A stretch of DNA of 64,000 nucleotides from an uncultured Acetobacteraceae bacterium. GTDB taxonomy: Bacteria > Pseudomonadota > Alphaproteobacteria > Acetobacterales > Acetobacteraceae. Location: assembly GCA_903924985.1 (NCBI GenBank), contig CAIYDT010000083.1, forward strand, positions 1 to 64,000, written 5' to 3'. Below are positions 18,178 to 30,563 of the stretch, in pieces. Position numbers and translations under genes: made by a program. Positions within the stretch are counted from its first letter, which is position 1. The number at the start of each line of letters is the position of its first letter. The notes beneath the pieces were generated by a model. It searched no databases, was not told where the DNA came from, and worked only from the letters and a program-made list of their open reading frames with translations.

Positions 18178-19032
18178 ATGAGCCAAGCCGTCACCTCCGT
18201 CGCGCGAAACGCGACCCTCGAATTTCAGGCCGGTCAGTCGTTTGCCACGCGCAACCGGCACGCGGTCGCCGATATCGTGGACGGTGTGTCGCTCTGGCGG
18301 CTGGCCTTCACCCTCGCCTGGCTCGACATTCGGCTGCGTTATCGCGGTTCCATGCTTGGCCCGCTTTGGCTAACGATATCCACCGGCGTCATGGTTGGGA
18401 TGCTCGGCTTCCTGTACGCCAAGCTGTTCAAAATGGATTTGCAAGAATATTTGCCATTCTTGGCTTTATCGCAGGTGCTGTGGGCCTTCATGGCAACGGT
18501 GGTGGCGGAGGCCTGCACCACGTTCACCGACATGGTGGGGCTGATCCGGTCGGTGCGTATGCCGATGTTCGTTTTCTCGCTGCGTGCCGTGGCACGAAAT
18601 CTGCTGGTCCTGGGGCACAACGTTATCGTCATCGTCGTGGTGTTCGCGGTTTTCCGCATCTGGCCGGGGTGGCACGGGCTGCTGGTTATTCCCGGTCTCG
18701 CGTTGTGGATATGCGATGCCCTCGCACTGACTTTGCTGCTGGGCGGGTTGTGCGCGCGGTTCCGCGATATCAATCCGATCGTCAACAGTTTGATGCAGAT
18801 CACGTTCTTTGTTACGCCCGTTATTTGGAAACCAGAACAACTGGGTGCCCTTCAATCCTATTTGCCGTTCAATCCGCTGTTCGATATGCTGGAGATCGTG
18901 CGCGCACCCATGTTGGGCGAGCACATATCGTTGCTATCCTGGTTTGGCGCGATCCTGTTCAGCGCGGTGGTGTGCGGCGTGTCCTGGATGTTCTTCGTGC
19001 GTGCCCGCGGCCGCGTGGCGTTCTGGGTCTGA
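18178..19032 (+). CDS. ABC-2 type polysaccharide export permease (Wzm/KpsM-like)
   Basis: A 284-residue inner-membrane permease with about six transmembrane helices and the conserved N-terminal ABC-2 element (LAWLDIRLRYRGSMLGPLW) seen in O-antigen and capsule exporters. It pairs with the ATPase gene that follows 9 bp later. Such pairs move a finished lipid-linked glycan to the periplasm. The start is uncertain: ATGs at 18157 and 18178 are both possible, and a TTG at 18121 would add a hydrophobic leader that is less likely. Confidence 0.85.
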   Translation: MSQAVTSVARNATLEFQAGQSFATRNRHAVADIVDGVSLWRLAFTLAWLDIRLRYRGSMLGPLWLTISTGVMVGMLGFLYAKLFKMDLQEYLPFLALSQVLWAFMATVVAEACTTFTDMVGLIRSVRMPMFVFSLRAVARNLLVLGHNVIVIVVVFAVFRIWPGWHGLLVIPGLALWICDALALTLLLGGLCARFRDINPIVNSLMQITFFVTPVIWKPEQLGALQSYLPFNPLFDMLEIVRAPMLGEHISLLSWFGAILFSAVVCGVSWMFFVRARGRVAFWV

Positions 19033-19041
19033 TCGGTGAAC

Positions 19042-19797
19042 ATGGAAGCCCGGATCGAAATCGAAGGCGTTTCCGTCTTCTTCCCGCTGTATCATGGCAG
19101 TTCCCGCAGCCTGAAAAAGACGGTGGCCGCGGCGGCGACCGGGCGGCTGGGTCAGGACAAGCAACACCGGGTGGTCGTGAGGGCGTTGAACAACGTCAGC
19201 TTCACCCTGCGGCGCGGCGAACGGCTCGGATTGGTCGGCTCCAACGGCGCGGGCAAGACCACGTTGTTGCGCACGCTGGCGGGGATTTATGAGCCGGTGA
19301 TGGGCCGCGTCAGCGTGCATGGCAGCCTGAACGCGCTGCTGGACACATCCCTCGGCATGAATGTCGACATGAACGGGCGGGAAAACATCATGCTGCGCGG
19401 CCTGTTCAACAGGCTGCCGAAATCGATGCTGCCGCAACTGGAACGCGATGTCGCCGACTTCGCGGAACTCGGCGATTTCCTCGATCTGCCGGTGCGCACC
19501 TATTCCGCCGGCATGGTGGTGCGGCTGGGATTCGCGCTGGCCACCGCGATCCGGCCGCAAATCCTGTTGATGGACGAATGGTTCCTGGCCGGCGATGCCA
19601 GTTTCATGGAAAAGGCCCGCCGTCGGCTGGAAGAGCTGGTGCGCGGCGCGGATATCCTGGTGCTGTCGACGCATTCGCTGGATATCGTGCGCACCTGGTG
19701 CACCCGCGTGATCTGGCTGGAGCAAGGCGTCATCCGAGCGGATGGGCCGGCGGATGAGGTACTGGCGCAGTATTTGGCGGAGGCTGGCGGGGACTAG
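19042..19797 (+). CDS. ABC transporter ATP-binding protein for polysaccharide export (Wzt/KpsT-like)
   Basis: A 251-residue ATPase that energises the adjacent permease. Walker A GSNGAGKTT, Q-loop region, an ABC signature in the polysaccharide-exporter form YSAGMVVRLGFA (instead of LSGGQ), Walker B ILLMDEW and the switch His in LSTHS. It lacks the extra C-terminal carbohydrate-binding domain found in Wzt proteins that read a capped O-antigen, so chain length is probably set some other way. A GTG at 19036 is an alternative start two codons upstream. Confidence 0.88.
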   Translation: MEARIEIEGVSVFFPLYHGSSRSLKKTVAAAATGRLGQDKQHRVVVRALNNVSFTLRRGERLGLVGSNGAGKTTLLRTLAGIYEPVMGRVSVHGSLNALLDTSLGMNVDMNGRENIMLRGLFNRLPKSMLPQLERDVADFAELGDFLDLPVRTYSAGMVVRLGFALATAIRPQILLMDEWFLAGDASFMEKARRRLEELVRGADILVLSTHSLDIVRTWCTRVIWLEQGVIRADGPADEVLAQYLAEAGGD

Positions 19798-19800
19798 GCG

Positions 19801-23013
<3,213 letters not shown>

Positions 23014-23018
23014 AACGA

Positions 23019-23246
23019 TCAGGTGCTGGGGGCGCGGGCGTCCGGATCCTTCACCACCGTGAAACCGGACCCGCGGAGGTGCCGCACCAGCCGTTCGGCG
23101 GTGATCCTAGCCATCATGTCGTCGGCATGATGCACACGCTTGCGGCCTTCATAGCGCAGGGCGAAGGCGAGGGATTCGATCAATTCGTCCTCGACCGTGG
23201 GAGAAACGGGATCGGGGTGGGCGGGGGAGGGGGGTGGCTCGGGCAT
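23019..23246 (-). CDS. Small conserved-looking protein preceding dnaE2
   Basis: A 75-residue protein with a proline-rich N-terminus (residues 1-17) and a compact charged helical remainder ([14 protein letters not shown] ... [18 protein letters not shown]). It ends 5 bp before the dnaE2 start on the same strand, so both genes share one transcript and the SOS-type promoter immediately upstream. No known domain is recognised; the position suggests a role in translesion synthesis. The start at 23246 is chosen because a -10 element ends six bases upstream. Confidence 0.6.
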   Translation of the reverse strand: MPEPPPSPAHPDPVSPTVEDELIESLAFALRYEGRKRVHHADDMMARITAERLVRHLRGSGFTVVKDPDARAPST

Positions 23247-23252
23247 GGAGGG

Positions 23253-23282
23253 AGTATATTCATGATTTGTTCTTAACAGCAA
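23253..23282 (-). promoter_or_regulatory. Candidate SOS promoter with LexA box for the dnaE2 operon
   Basis: On the minus strand: -35 TTGCTG (23277-23282), an 18-bp spacer, -10 TATACT (23253-23258). Largely inside the spacer sits GAAC-N7-GAAT (23258-23272), one base off the alphaproteobacterial LexA consensus GAAC-N7-GAAC. The -10 ends six bases before the ATG at 23246, which predicts a leaderless or nearly leaderless mRNA. This fits the known SOS control of dnaE2. Confidence 0.6.
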
Positions 23283-23344
23283 GAAGCCAATTGGCATCGA
23301 AGGGGGCTCGGCGGTGCCGGCATAAATGCCTCTTTTCGGAGCGG

Positions 23345-23381
23345 TTGACCATAACGCGATGATCGTATAATTTTTTATACG
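23345..23381 (+). promoter_or_regulatory. Candidate promoter with overlapping perfect dyad upstream of the sugar transferase/prs genes
   Basis: TTGACC (23345-23350), a 15-bp spacer and TATAAT (23366-23371) read toward the sugar transferase. The -10 is embedded in a perfect 7-bp inverted repeat CGTATAA-tttt-TTATACG (23364-23381), so a bound regulator would occlude RNA polymerase. The spacer is 2 bp shorter than ideal. Confidence 0.4.
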
Positions 23382-23489
23382 TTGGCTGTGGTCGCGGACC
23401 ACGTTCCGTCATGGCATGCAGTCAGGCAAGAGCGGTCGTCCGGGCATGAATACCGCTGGGCCGGACGGGACTTGGAAGAAGGAGGTCGA

Positions 23490-24185
23490 ATGGCGCGCGT
23501 ACTCGCACATCATGTCCGTAAGGATATGGCGTTGCTGAGTCTGTGCGAACTGCTGCTCTCGGCGGTATTCATCTACATGTTTCTGTTGTCCTCCGATGTG
23601 GCGCCCCGTTCCCTCGCGGCACGGATCGCGCTTTCGTGGAACAAGTTTTGCCTGGCGTCGGCCATCCCCTTGGCGATCGTCGCCCTTCTGATCGAGCTCG
23701 ATAACCCGGGACCGGTGTTCTATCGTCAGGAGCGGACGCGCCTGCGTGGGCGACCCTTCATATTGCTGAAACTCCGCGGCATGCGCGCCGATGCCGAAGC
23801 GAGCGGCACACCGCGCTGGGCGCGGAAGCGCGACCCGAGGATCACCCCGATCGGGCATATCATTCGCCAGACCCGTATCGACGAACTCCCGCAACTGTTG
23901 AACGGGGTACGCGGTGACAGGAGCATGATCCGACCGCGGCCGGAGCGGTCGCATTTCGTCGAGGAACCCGCCCTCGCAATTCCGTTCTATCATAAACGCG
24001 AAGCGGTCAGGCCCGGCATCACCGGCCAGGCGCAGGTGAACTACACCCATGGCGCCTCAGTCGAGGAGGCCCGCGAAAAACTGGCCTGCGACTTGTACTA
24101 CGTCAAAAACCGGAGCATTCTGTTGGCTATCGCGATCCCATGTTCGACCGTCCAGGTGATTTTGTTCCGTGAGGGTGCGTGCTGA
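23490..24185 (+). CDS. EpsB-type exopolysaccharide sugar transferase, internally deleted and degenerate
   Basis: A 231-residue relative of the PEP-CTERM/exosortase-associated polyprenyl glycosylphosphotransferases, which normally have about 440-460 residues: N-terminal membrane helices, a Rossmann-like middle, then the catalytic domain. Here the first ~45 residues (MARVLAHHV ... FLLSS) run almost directly into the catalytic part (GPVFYRQERTRLRGRPF), so the middle is missing in frame. Core catalytic features are eroded: the usual KFRSM is LKLRGMR, and VGPRPE is MIRPRPE (Gly to Arg). DELPQLLN and PGITGQAQVNY are kept. Ribosome site GAAGGAGG. It probably no longer starts glycan chains. It lies 80 bp ahead of prsK. 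Confidence 0.7.
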   Translation: MARVLAHHVRKDMALLSLCELLLSAVFIYMFLLSSDVAPRSLAARIALSWNKFCLASAIPLAIVALLIELDNPGPVFYRQERTRLRGRPFILLKLRGMRADAEASGTPRWARKRDPRITPIGHIIRQTRIDELPQLLNGVRGDRSMIRPRPERSHFVEEPALAIPFYHKREAVRPGITGQAQVNYTHGASVEEAREKLACDLYYVKNRSILLAIAIPCSTVQVILFREGAC

Positions 24186-24265
24186 CTGATGTACACTCTT
24201 CGCGATGAGCACCCGGAGACGTGGCGGTCCGTGACTGAACGGCGGCTCTCGATGGGATATTGGTT

Positions 24266-26326
24266 ATGACATCCGATTTCCCGGCAGTGGCCGGGCTGCA
24301 TGCCGTCTGTGCGTTGGCCTATGGCTTTCTGTCCGCGCTGATCCTCGCGCGGCAATCCTCGGCCGCTGCCGGTCGCAGCCGTACCGGGCTGTGGCTGGCC
24401 GTGGCATGCCTGACAACCGCCATCTGGGCGGGGTCGGTGGCATTCTTTTGGAGCTCCCGCCTCATGGGCATTGCTGCCTGGCTGGAGCTGGCTCGCACCG
24501 TCGCCTGGTACGGTTTCATCCTGCATCTTTACCGGCAGACGGTGACGGCCCCGCGGCAGATGATGCAGGCCTTCACGACCATGGGGTTGCTGGCGATCCT
24601 GTTGGTTGGCGGTTTGCCGCTGCTGGACGCGCTGTTCCATCAGCCGGCGGCGTCGGTGGCCTCGATCGGTCCGGTTATCAGGCTGGGTTTCGCGGTATCG
24701 AGCATCCTGCTGCTCGAAAACCTATATTTCAACACGGCGCCGGACGTCCGCTGGCACATCAATCTGCTTTGCATCGCGTTGGGCGGATTGTTTCTCTACG
24801 ACGTCCTTCTGTATTCCGATGCGCTGCTGTTCCGCCGGTTGTCGCTGCCGCTGTTCACCGGCAGAGCACCTGCCACCGTCGTCGCCGCCCCGCTGATCGC
24901 GCTGGCCGCTGCTCGTGCGCGCCGGTGGAAGATCGATATCCATGTCTCGCGCGACGTGGTGTTCCACAGTTTTACGCTGATTGCCGCCGGCATATTTCTG
25001 GTGTCGATCGCGATGACCGGGGAAATTATGCGCCGCGGCGGCGCCGAATGGGGCTATGTCGCGGAGGTCACGCTGATCTTCGCCGGGCTGCTGACGGTCG
25101 CGGTGCTGCTTACGTCGGGTTCGATACGGTCCCGCCTGCGGATACTGCTTGTTGATAATTTCTTCAGCGCCCGCTATGACTACCGGCGGGAATGGATGCG
25201 CTGTATCGATACGCTGACCGCGCCGGAATCCTATGTCGGCCTGCACAAGCGCGCCATCCAGGCCGTGGCGCAGGTGGTGGACAGCCCGGCCGGTGCCTTG
25301 TTCGTCCGGGCACCCGAGGACGTCGCGTTCCAGTGGGCGGGTTCCTGGAACCTCCCCGCGGCGACCGAGCCCATCCCACCCGGCGATCCCTTGGTGCCAT
25401 TGTTCCGCGACGGCGACTGGATCGTTGTGTTGGACGAATCCCCCCAGGCTCGGGTGGGCCTGTCCGCATTGCCGCGCATCTGGCTGGCCGTCCCGCTGAG
25501 CCATTTCGGCAGCCTGATCGGTTTCGTTGTGCTCGCGGAACCGCGGGCGCAGTTCAAGCTGGAGCGCGAAGTCTACGATCTGCTGCGTGTCGTGGGGCGG
25601 GAGGTCGCCAGCCGAGTCGCGGAACAGCGCGCCGCCCAAATTCTGGAGCAAACCCGGCAGTTGCGCGAGTACAGCCAACGTTTCGCCTTCGTGATACACG
25701 ACATCAAGAACGTGTCCGGCCAGCTGTCCATGCTGCTGACGAATGCGGAGGTGCATGCCGACAACCCGGAATTTCAGCGCGACATGCTGGTCACCGTGCG
25801 CGCGTCGGTCGGTAAGATCACCAGGCTGCTGACCCGGTTGCAGGTCGATCGGCAGGAGCGTAGCCACACCCTTGTTGCCCCGCTCGAGCATTTGAAGGCG
25901 GTTGTCGAAACCTGTCGCATCACCCGTAAGGCGCCGGTCGATTTGCACGACGACGGCAATAAAGCCGGCATCGCCATCGATCCCGAGGCCTTCGATGCCG
26001 TGCTGACGCACCTGCTGAACAACGCCGTGGACGCATCCGGCGGCGAAAAGGTAACGGTGGGCCTGAGGCATCAGAACATGAGTGTGGTGATCGATATTGC
26101 CGATCGAGGTCAGGGAATGACGCCGGAATTCGTGCGCGACGAGCTGTTCCGTCCCTTCGCCACCACCAAAGGCGGCGGCCACGGCATCGGCGCGTTCCAG
26201 GCCCGGGAATTGATTCGTGACGCCGGGGGGGATCTGTCGGTACTAAGCCGGATGGGCAAAGGGACAACGATGCGCTTATTATTGCCGGCGGTGCCGGTGG
26301 GCGTTGCCGCGTCGCTGACGGGTTGA
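24266..26326 (+). CDS. prsK: PEP-CTERM system histidine kinase PrsK
   Basis: A 687-residue membrane sensor kinase. The N-terminal ~290 residues form about eight transmembrane helices without a clear periplasmic domain, followed by a GAF-like region (about 305-450), the dimerisation motif FAFVIHDIKNVSGQL with phospho-acceptor His478, and a HATPase domain with N box LLNNAVDAS, G1 DRGQGM and G2 GGGHGIGAF. This architecture is that of PrsK, found beside exosortase/PEP-CTERM and exopolysaccharide genes. It overlaps or abuts prsR, its predicted partner. A TTG two codons upstream (24260) is an alternative start. Confidence 0.85.
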   Translation: MTSDFPAVAGLHAVCALAYGFLSALILARQSSAAAGRSRTGLWLAVACLTTAIWAGSVAFFWSSRLMGIAAWLELARTVAWYGFILHLYRQTVTAPRQMMQAFTTMGLLAILLVGGLPLLDALFHQPAASVASIGPVIRLGFAVSSILLLENLYFNTAPDVRWHINLLCIALGGLFLYDVLLYSDALLFRRLSLPLFTGRAPATVVAAPLIALAAARARRWKIDIHVSRDVVFHSFTLIAAGIFLVSIAMTGEIMRRGGAEWGYVAEVTLIFAGLLTVAVLLTSGSIRSRLRILLVDNFFSARYDYRREWMRCIDTLTAPESYVGLHKRAIQAVAQVVDSPAGALFVRAPEDVAFQWAGSWNLPAATEPIPPGDPLVPLFRDGDWIVVLDESPQARVGLSALPRIWLAVPLSHFGSLIGFVVLAEPRAQFKLEREVYDLLRVVGREVASRVAEQRAAQILEQTRQLREYSQRFAFVIHDIKNVSGQLSMLLTNAEVHADNPEFQRDMLVTVRASVGKITRLLTRLQVDRQERSHTLVAPLEHLKAVVETCRITRKAPVDLHDDGNKAGIAIDPEAFDAVLTHLLNNAVDASGGEKVTVGLRHQNMSVVIDIADRGQGMTPEFVRDELFRPFATTKGGGHGIGAFQARELIRDAGGDLSVLSRMGKGTTMRLLLPAVPVGVAASLTG

Positions 26327-26337
26327 TCGGAACGGGA

Positions 26338-27753
26338 ATGGCGAAACCCAAACTTTTGATCGTCGAGGACGATGAGGGTCTCTGCTCCCAGTATCGCTGG
26401 GCGTTTCCGGCCTGCGACGTCCTGATTTCGCACACACGGCAGCAAGCCATCGCGTTGGTCAAAAAGGAAGACCCGCCGGTCGCGATCATGGACCTCGGTC
26501 TGCCGCCCGATCCCGACGGCGTCAGTGAGGGCTTCGCTACCCTGGGAGAAATCCAGGCCATCGCGCCGAAGACCAAGGTAATCGTGGTAACCGGCAACGG
26601 GGAGCGCCGGAACGCGCTGAAGGCTATCGCCTCCGGCGCTTACGATTTTTGCGAGAAGCCCGTCGAGATCGAGTTGCTGTGCACCATCATCGAGCGTGCC
26701 CTGAACCTCTACCGGCTGGAGGAAGAAAACCGAGCGCTCGCGGCGACACCGGCGCGGTCCCCGATCGAGCGGATCGTGACTGGCAATCCCGGGATGCTGA
26801 AACTTTGCCACGATATCGAAAAGCTGGCGACCACCAACGTGCCGGTGCTTCTGCTGGGCGAAAGCGGCACTGGTAAGGAAGCGCTGGCTCAGGCGCTGCA
26901 CGACCTCGGGCCACGGAAGCGCGAACCCTTCGTGGCGATCAACTGCGGCGCGATCCCAGAAAATCTGCTGGAAAGCGAGTTGTTCGGCCACGAGCGCGGC
27001 GCCTTCACCGGCGCGGTGAAGCAAACTATCGGCAAGATCGAAACCGCCAACAAGGGCACTCTGTTCCTGGATGAGGTCGGCGATCTCCCGCACCCGCTGC
27101 AGGTCAAGCTGTTGCGCTTTTTGCAGGACCAGATCGTCGAACGGATCGGCGGCAGGCAAAAAATCCAGGTTGACGTCCGTATCGTCTCGGCCACCAATGC
27201 CAGCCTTGAGGACAAAATCGCCCAGGGCCAGTTTCGCGGCGATCTGTTCTACCGGATGAACGCGGTTACCATCCGCATTCCGCCGTTGCGCGACCGCGGC
27301 GGCGATGCGGCCCTGCTTGCGAACTATTTCCTGAACAGGCTCAACCAGGAATTTGGCCGCAACATCCGCGGCTTCACCGAAGCGGCGAGCGCTGCCATCG
27401 CCGCGCATTCCTGGCCAGGGAATGTGCGGGAGCTGGAAAACCGGATGAAGCGCGCGGTCGTCATGGCCGAACGTCGGGTGATCGATGCGGTGGATTTGGA
27501 GCTGGTGCCCCCCGCCGAGGGGCCGCCCGATTTGGACCTCCGCGCGGCGCGACTGCGCGCGGAGCGCGAAGTCGTCCACATTGCTTGGGCGCGCAGCAAT
27601 CATACCTTATCCGTTGCAGCGCGCCTTCTCGGCATCAGCCGCCCGACGTTGTATGGGTTGCTGGAGGCGCACGGAATTGAGGCCGATGGCGGCAAAGTCC
27701 CTGAAGCTGGGGTGGAAACCGCCGGAAGCGGCGGCGAAGTTCAGGTCTCATAG
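26338..27753 (+). CDS. prsR: PEP-CTERM system sigma-54-dependent response regulator PrsR
   Basis: A 471-residue NtrC-class activator. Receiver domain with phospho-acceptor Asp52 (AIMDLGLPP), AAA+ domain with Walker A GESGTGKE (174-181) and the sigma-54 contact loop GAFTGA (221-226), and a C-terminal Fis-type helix-turn-helix ([21 protein letters not shown]). Phosphorylation by PrsK should let it open sigma-54 promoters of surface-protein and polysaccharide genes. The start at 26338 ([14 protein letters not shown]) matches where PrsR proteins begin; it lies 11 bp after the prsK stop. Confidence 0.88.
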   Translation: MAKPKLLIVEDDEGLCSQYRWAFPACDVLISHTRQQAIALVKKEDPPVAIMDLGLPPDPDGVSEGFATLGEIQAIAPKTKVIVVTGNGERRNALKAIASGAYDFCEKPVEIELLCTIIERALNLYRLEEENRALAATPARSPIERIVTGNPGMLKLCHDIEKLATTNVPVLLLGESGTGKEALAQALHDLGPRKREPFVAINCGAIPENLLESELFGHERGAFTGAVKQTIGKIETANKGTLFLDEVGDLPHPLQVKLLRFLQDQIVERIGGRQKIQVDVRIVSATNASLEDKIAQGQFRGDLFYRMNAVTIRIPPLRDRGGDAALLANYFLNRLNQEFGRNIRGFTEAASAAIAAHSWPGNVRELENRMKRAVVMAERRVIDAVDLELVPPAEGPPDLDLRAARLRAEREVVHIAWARSNHTLSVAARLLGISRPTLYGLLEAHGIEADGGKVPEAGVETAGSGGEVQVS

Positions 27754-27772
27754 CAACTGAGGTTAATGTTTT

Positions 27773-30535
27773 ATGCGTTATAGATCTCTCGGCTGGATCG
27801 TCCTGGGTGCTTGGTTGAGCGTCTGGCCTGGCGCCGCGCATGCCGACTATATGTCGAACGCTCGCGCTTCATTGAAAAAGGGCGATCTGAAATCCGCGCA
27901 GATCGATCTGCGAAACGCCGTCCGGAGTGACCCGCAAAACGCCGAAGCCCATTATCTGCTTGGCAAGGTGGCGATCGAGTTGGGCGATCCGGTGGCTGCG
28001 GAACGCGAAGCCTCCGCCGCTCGGGATCGCGGATACGACCCGCACCAAACCGTTCCACTGCTGGCGCAGGCCCTGCTGTCGCAGAATAAGAACCCCGAGC
28101 TACTGGAGAAGCTGAAGCCCGAGGGCAAGGACGGACCGCTGGATGCCGCCATCCTGGTCGCGCGGGGCTACGCCCAGATCAATCTCAATTTGCCGGAGGA
28201 TGCGCGCAAATCCTTTGCCGACGCGGAAGCTGCCGCGCCCAATGCCGTCGAACCGCTGCTGGCCGATGCCCGTCTGGCGGTCGCGCGCAACGATCTCCAG
28301 GGTGCCCTGGAGAAGATCGATCGCGCCATCAGTGCCCAGCCGAAATCCGCTGAGGCATTGATGGCCAAAGCGCAGTTGCTGCGGCTGAAAAGCGATGCTG
28401 CTGGTGCGATGGCCGTACTCGACGCCCTGGTCGCCGACCAGCCGAGCATCACACAGGCCCGCCTGGATCGCGCCGATCTGGCGTTGGCGACGGGTCAGCC
28501 AGAGATTGCCCGCGCCGATGTCGATACGGTCCTCAAGGGTACCAAAGGCAACATTCAGGCGCTGTATCTGGATGCCGTGATCAAGGCACAGGCAAAGGAC
28601 TACAAGGCCGCCGACGAAGGCCTGCAGCGCATTCAGAGCTATCTTGGTCGCATCCCGCGAGCGTATTTCCTTCAGGCGGTGGTTAAGGAACAGCTGGGTC
28701 AAATCGAAGAAGCCGAGGACGCGGCCCGCAAATATTTGGCCAAGGCGCCCAACGACCTTGGCGGTTACAAGGTTCTGGCCCGCATTCTGTTCGTCAAGCG
28801 CCGGCCCGATCTGGTCGTCGAGACCCTGGCGAAGGTCACCGAATCCGGCAAAGCCGACGCGGAGGCATACGATCTGTTGGGACGCGCCTACGCGGCCACC
28901 AACCGTCCTGCCGATGCGATCGTGAATTTCCAGCGCGCCGAAGCTTTGGCGCCGAACGACGTGGGCTTGCAGACACGCCTCGCCGCCGTGCGGATGGGGC
29001 AGGGCGACGTCGACGCCGCCGTTGGCGACCTGGAGCACACGCTTGAACTCGCGCCGAAAATGCCGGCCGTCGGGGAGACTTTGTTCTTCGCCGCCATGGC
29101 CACCGGCGACCTGAACAAGGCCGCCGCCGTGCTTGAAAAAATCAAGGCGGCGCAGGGGGATACCGACGTCGTCGGCAACCTCGAAGGCCTGTTCAAGATG
29201 GCTAAGCTAGACATGGCGGGCGCCGAGGCAGTGTTCCGCGCGGAAGTCGCGAAACATCCAGACTTCACGCCGGCCCAGGTCAATCTTGCCCGGGTTATGG
29301 CCATGAGCGGGCGTCAGGATGAGGCGGAGAAAGTTCTTAAGGATCTCGTGACCAGGCAACCCACGGCGGAACCGGCCTTGAGCATGCTGACGTCCACCTA
29401 CGCGCAATCGAACCGCATGCCGCAGGCCGTGGATCTGCTCGATCACGCGCACCGCGTTGAGCCGAAGAACGTGCGGATCGCCACCAGCCTTGGCGATCTC
29501 TATATCCGGTCGGGGGCGCCGCAGAAGGCGCTCGATCTGATCGGGAAGGAAACGGGCGCCAATGCGCTGACGACCGAGATGCTGAGCCTGCGCGCCGCGG
29601 CGCAGTTGGCGTTGGGGCAGAAGAAGGACGCCCGCGACACCTACAGCGATTTGCTGAAGAAGGATCCCAGCGTCGTGGGCGCGCGCCGACAGCTGGTCGC
29701 GTTGCAGATCGAAGCCGGCGATTTCGAGTCCGCACGCAGCCTGCTGACCGCCGGCATCGCGGCTACCCCGCGCAATTATCAGCTGTATCAGGATCTCGCG
29801 ATGATCGATCTGCGGTCGACCGGGATCGAGGCGGCTTTGGCAACGGCCGACCGCCTGATGTCGCAGGACCGCGACTTCACCATGATCAGGGCCTTGAAGG
29901 GCGACATCTTCATGGCGGCGAACCGCGCGCAGGACGCTATCAACGCCTACAAGGAAGCCATGACCACGGCGCCGTCCAGCACGCTTGCCACCCGTCTTGC
30001 CGCGGCCCAGCTGCGCGGCCAGGCCGCGGACGATGCGATCAAGACGCTCTCTGACTGGGTGGCAAAGAATAAGGATGACCTGGGTGCCTTGGAGCAACTG
30101 GCCGAGATCCAGATCGGTCTGAACAGGCTGCCGGAAGCGGCGAACGATCTGGAGGCCCTCCTCAAGACCAAACCGCACGATGCGATCGCCTTGAACAACC
30201 TGGCCTGGGTTTACCAGCAAGTGGGCGATGCGCGGGCCATGGATCTGGCGCGCCAGGCCTACGTCCTGGCACCTGGGGCCCAGACCGCCGATACGCTTGG
30301 CTGGATTCTGACCTCCTCCGGCCAGGCCGATATCGGCGTGACGTTGCTGCGCCAAGCCAGCACCGAAGCCGCGAACGACCCGCGCGTGCAGTACCACTTC
30401 GCCGTGGCGCTGAATAACACCGGCAAAAAGGATGATGCGATCAAATACCTGACCGGTGTTGTGGCAACCAAGGGAGAGTTCAAGGAAAAAGCCCTGGCGC
30501 AGCAACTGCTGGACGAATTGAAGAAAGGCTCCTGA
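27773..30535 (+). CDS. prsT: PEP-CTERM system TPR-repeat protein PrsT
   Basis: A 920-residue exported protein built almost entirely of tetratricopeptide repeats (about 20 between residues 25 and 910, for example SDPQNAEAHYLLGKVAIELG and APNDVGLQTRLAAVRMGQGD). The N-terminal signal ends in an AxA-type site (PGAAHA-DY). PrsT relatives are often lipoproteins with a lipobox; no Cys is present here, so the product is probably free in the periplasm. It follows prsR by 19 bp in the conserved prsK-prsR-prsT order and may scaffold glycan export or protein sorting. Confidence 0.85.
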   Translation: MRYRSLGWIVLGAWLSVWPGAAHADYMSNARASLKKGDLKSAQIDLRNAVRSDPQNAEAHYLLGKVAIELGDPVAAEREASAARDRGYDPHQTVPLLAQALLSQNKNPELLEKLKPEGKDGPLDAAILVARGYAQINLNLPEDARKSFADAEAAAPNAVEPLLADARLAVARNDLQGALEKIDRAISAQPKSAEALMAKAQLLRLKSDAAGAMAVLDALVADQPSITQARLDRADLALATGQPEIARADVDTVLKGTKGNIQALYLDAVIKAQAKDYKAADEGLQRIQSYLGRIPRAYFLQAVVKEQLGQIEEAEDAARKYLAKAPNDLGGYKVLARILFVKRRPDLVVETLAKVTESGKADAEAYDLLGRAYAATNRPADAIVNFQRAEALAPNDVGLQTRLAAVRMGQGDVDAAVGDLEHTLELAPKMPAVGETLFFAAMATGDLNKAAAVLEKIKAAQGDTDVVGNLEGLFKMAKLDMAGAEAVFRAEVAKHPDFTPAQVNLARVMAMSGRQDEAEKVLKDLVTRQPTAEPALSMLTSTYAQSNRMPQAVDLLDHAHRVEPKNVRIATSLGDLYIRSGAPQKALDLIGKETGANALTTEMLSLRAAAQLALGQKKDARDTYSDLLKKDPSVVGARRQLVALQIEAGDFESARSLLTAGIAATPRNYQLYQDLAMIDLRSTGIEAALATADRLMSQDRDFTMIRALKGDIFMAANRAQDAINAYKEAMTTAPSSTLATRLAAAQLRGQAADDAIKTLSDWVAKNKDDLGALEQLAEIQIGLNRLPEAANDLEALLKTKPHDAIALNNLAWVYQQVGDARAMDLARQAYVLAPGAQTADTLGWILTSSGQADIGVTLLRQASTEAANDPRVQYHFAVALNNTGKKDDAIKYLTGVVATKGEFKEKALAQQLLDELKKGS

Positions 30536-30563
30536 TCCGCCGCCAAGGAAAGTGGAGGGCGTC

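Noticed and set aside
24722-27603. Two ~490-codon minus-strand frames over prsK and prsR
   Set aside because: Antisense to genes with complete motif sets; no motifs of their own.
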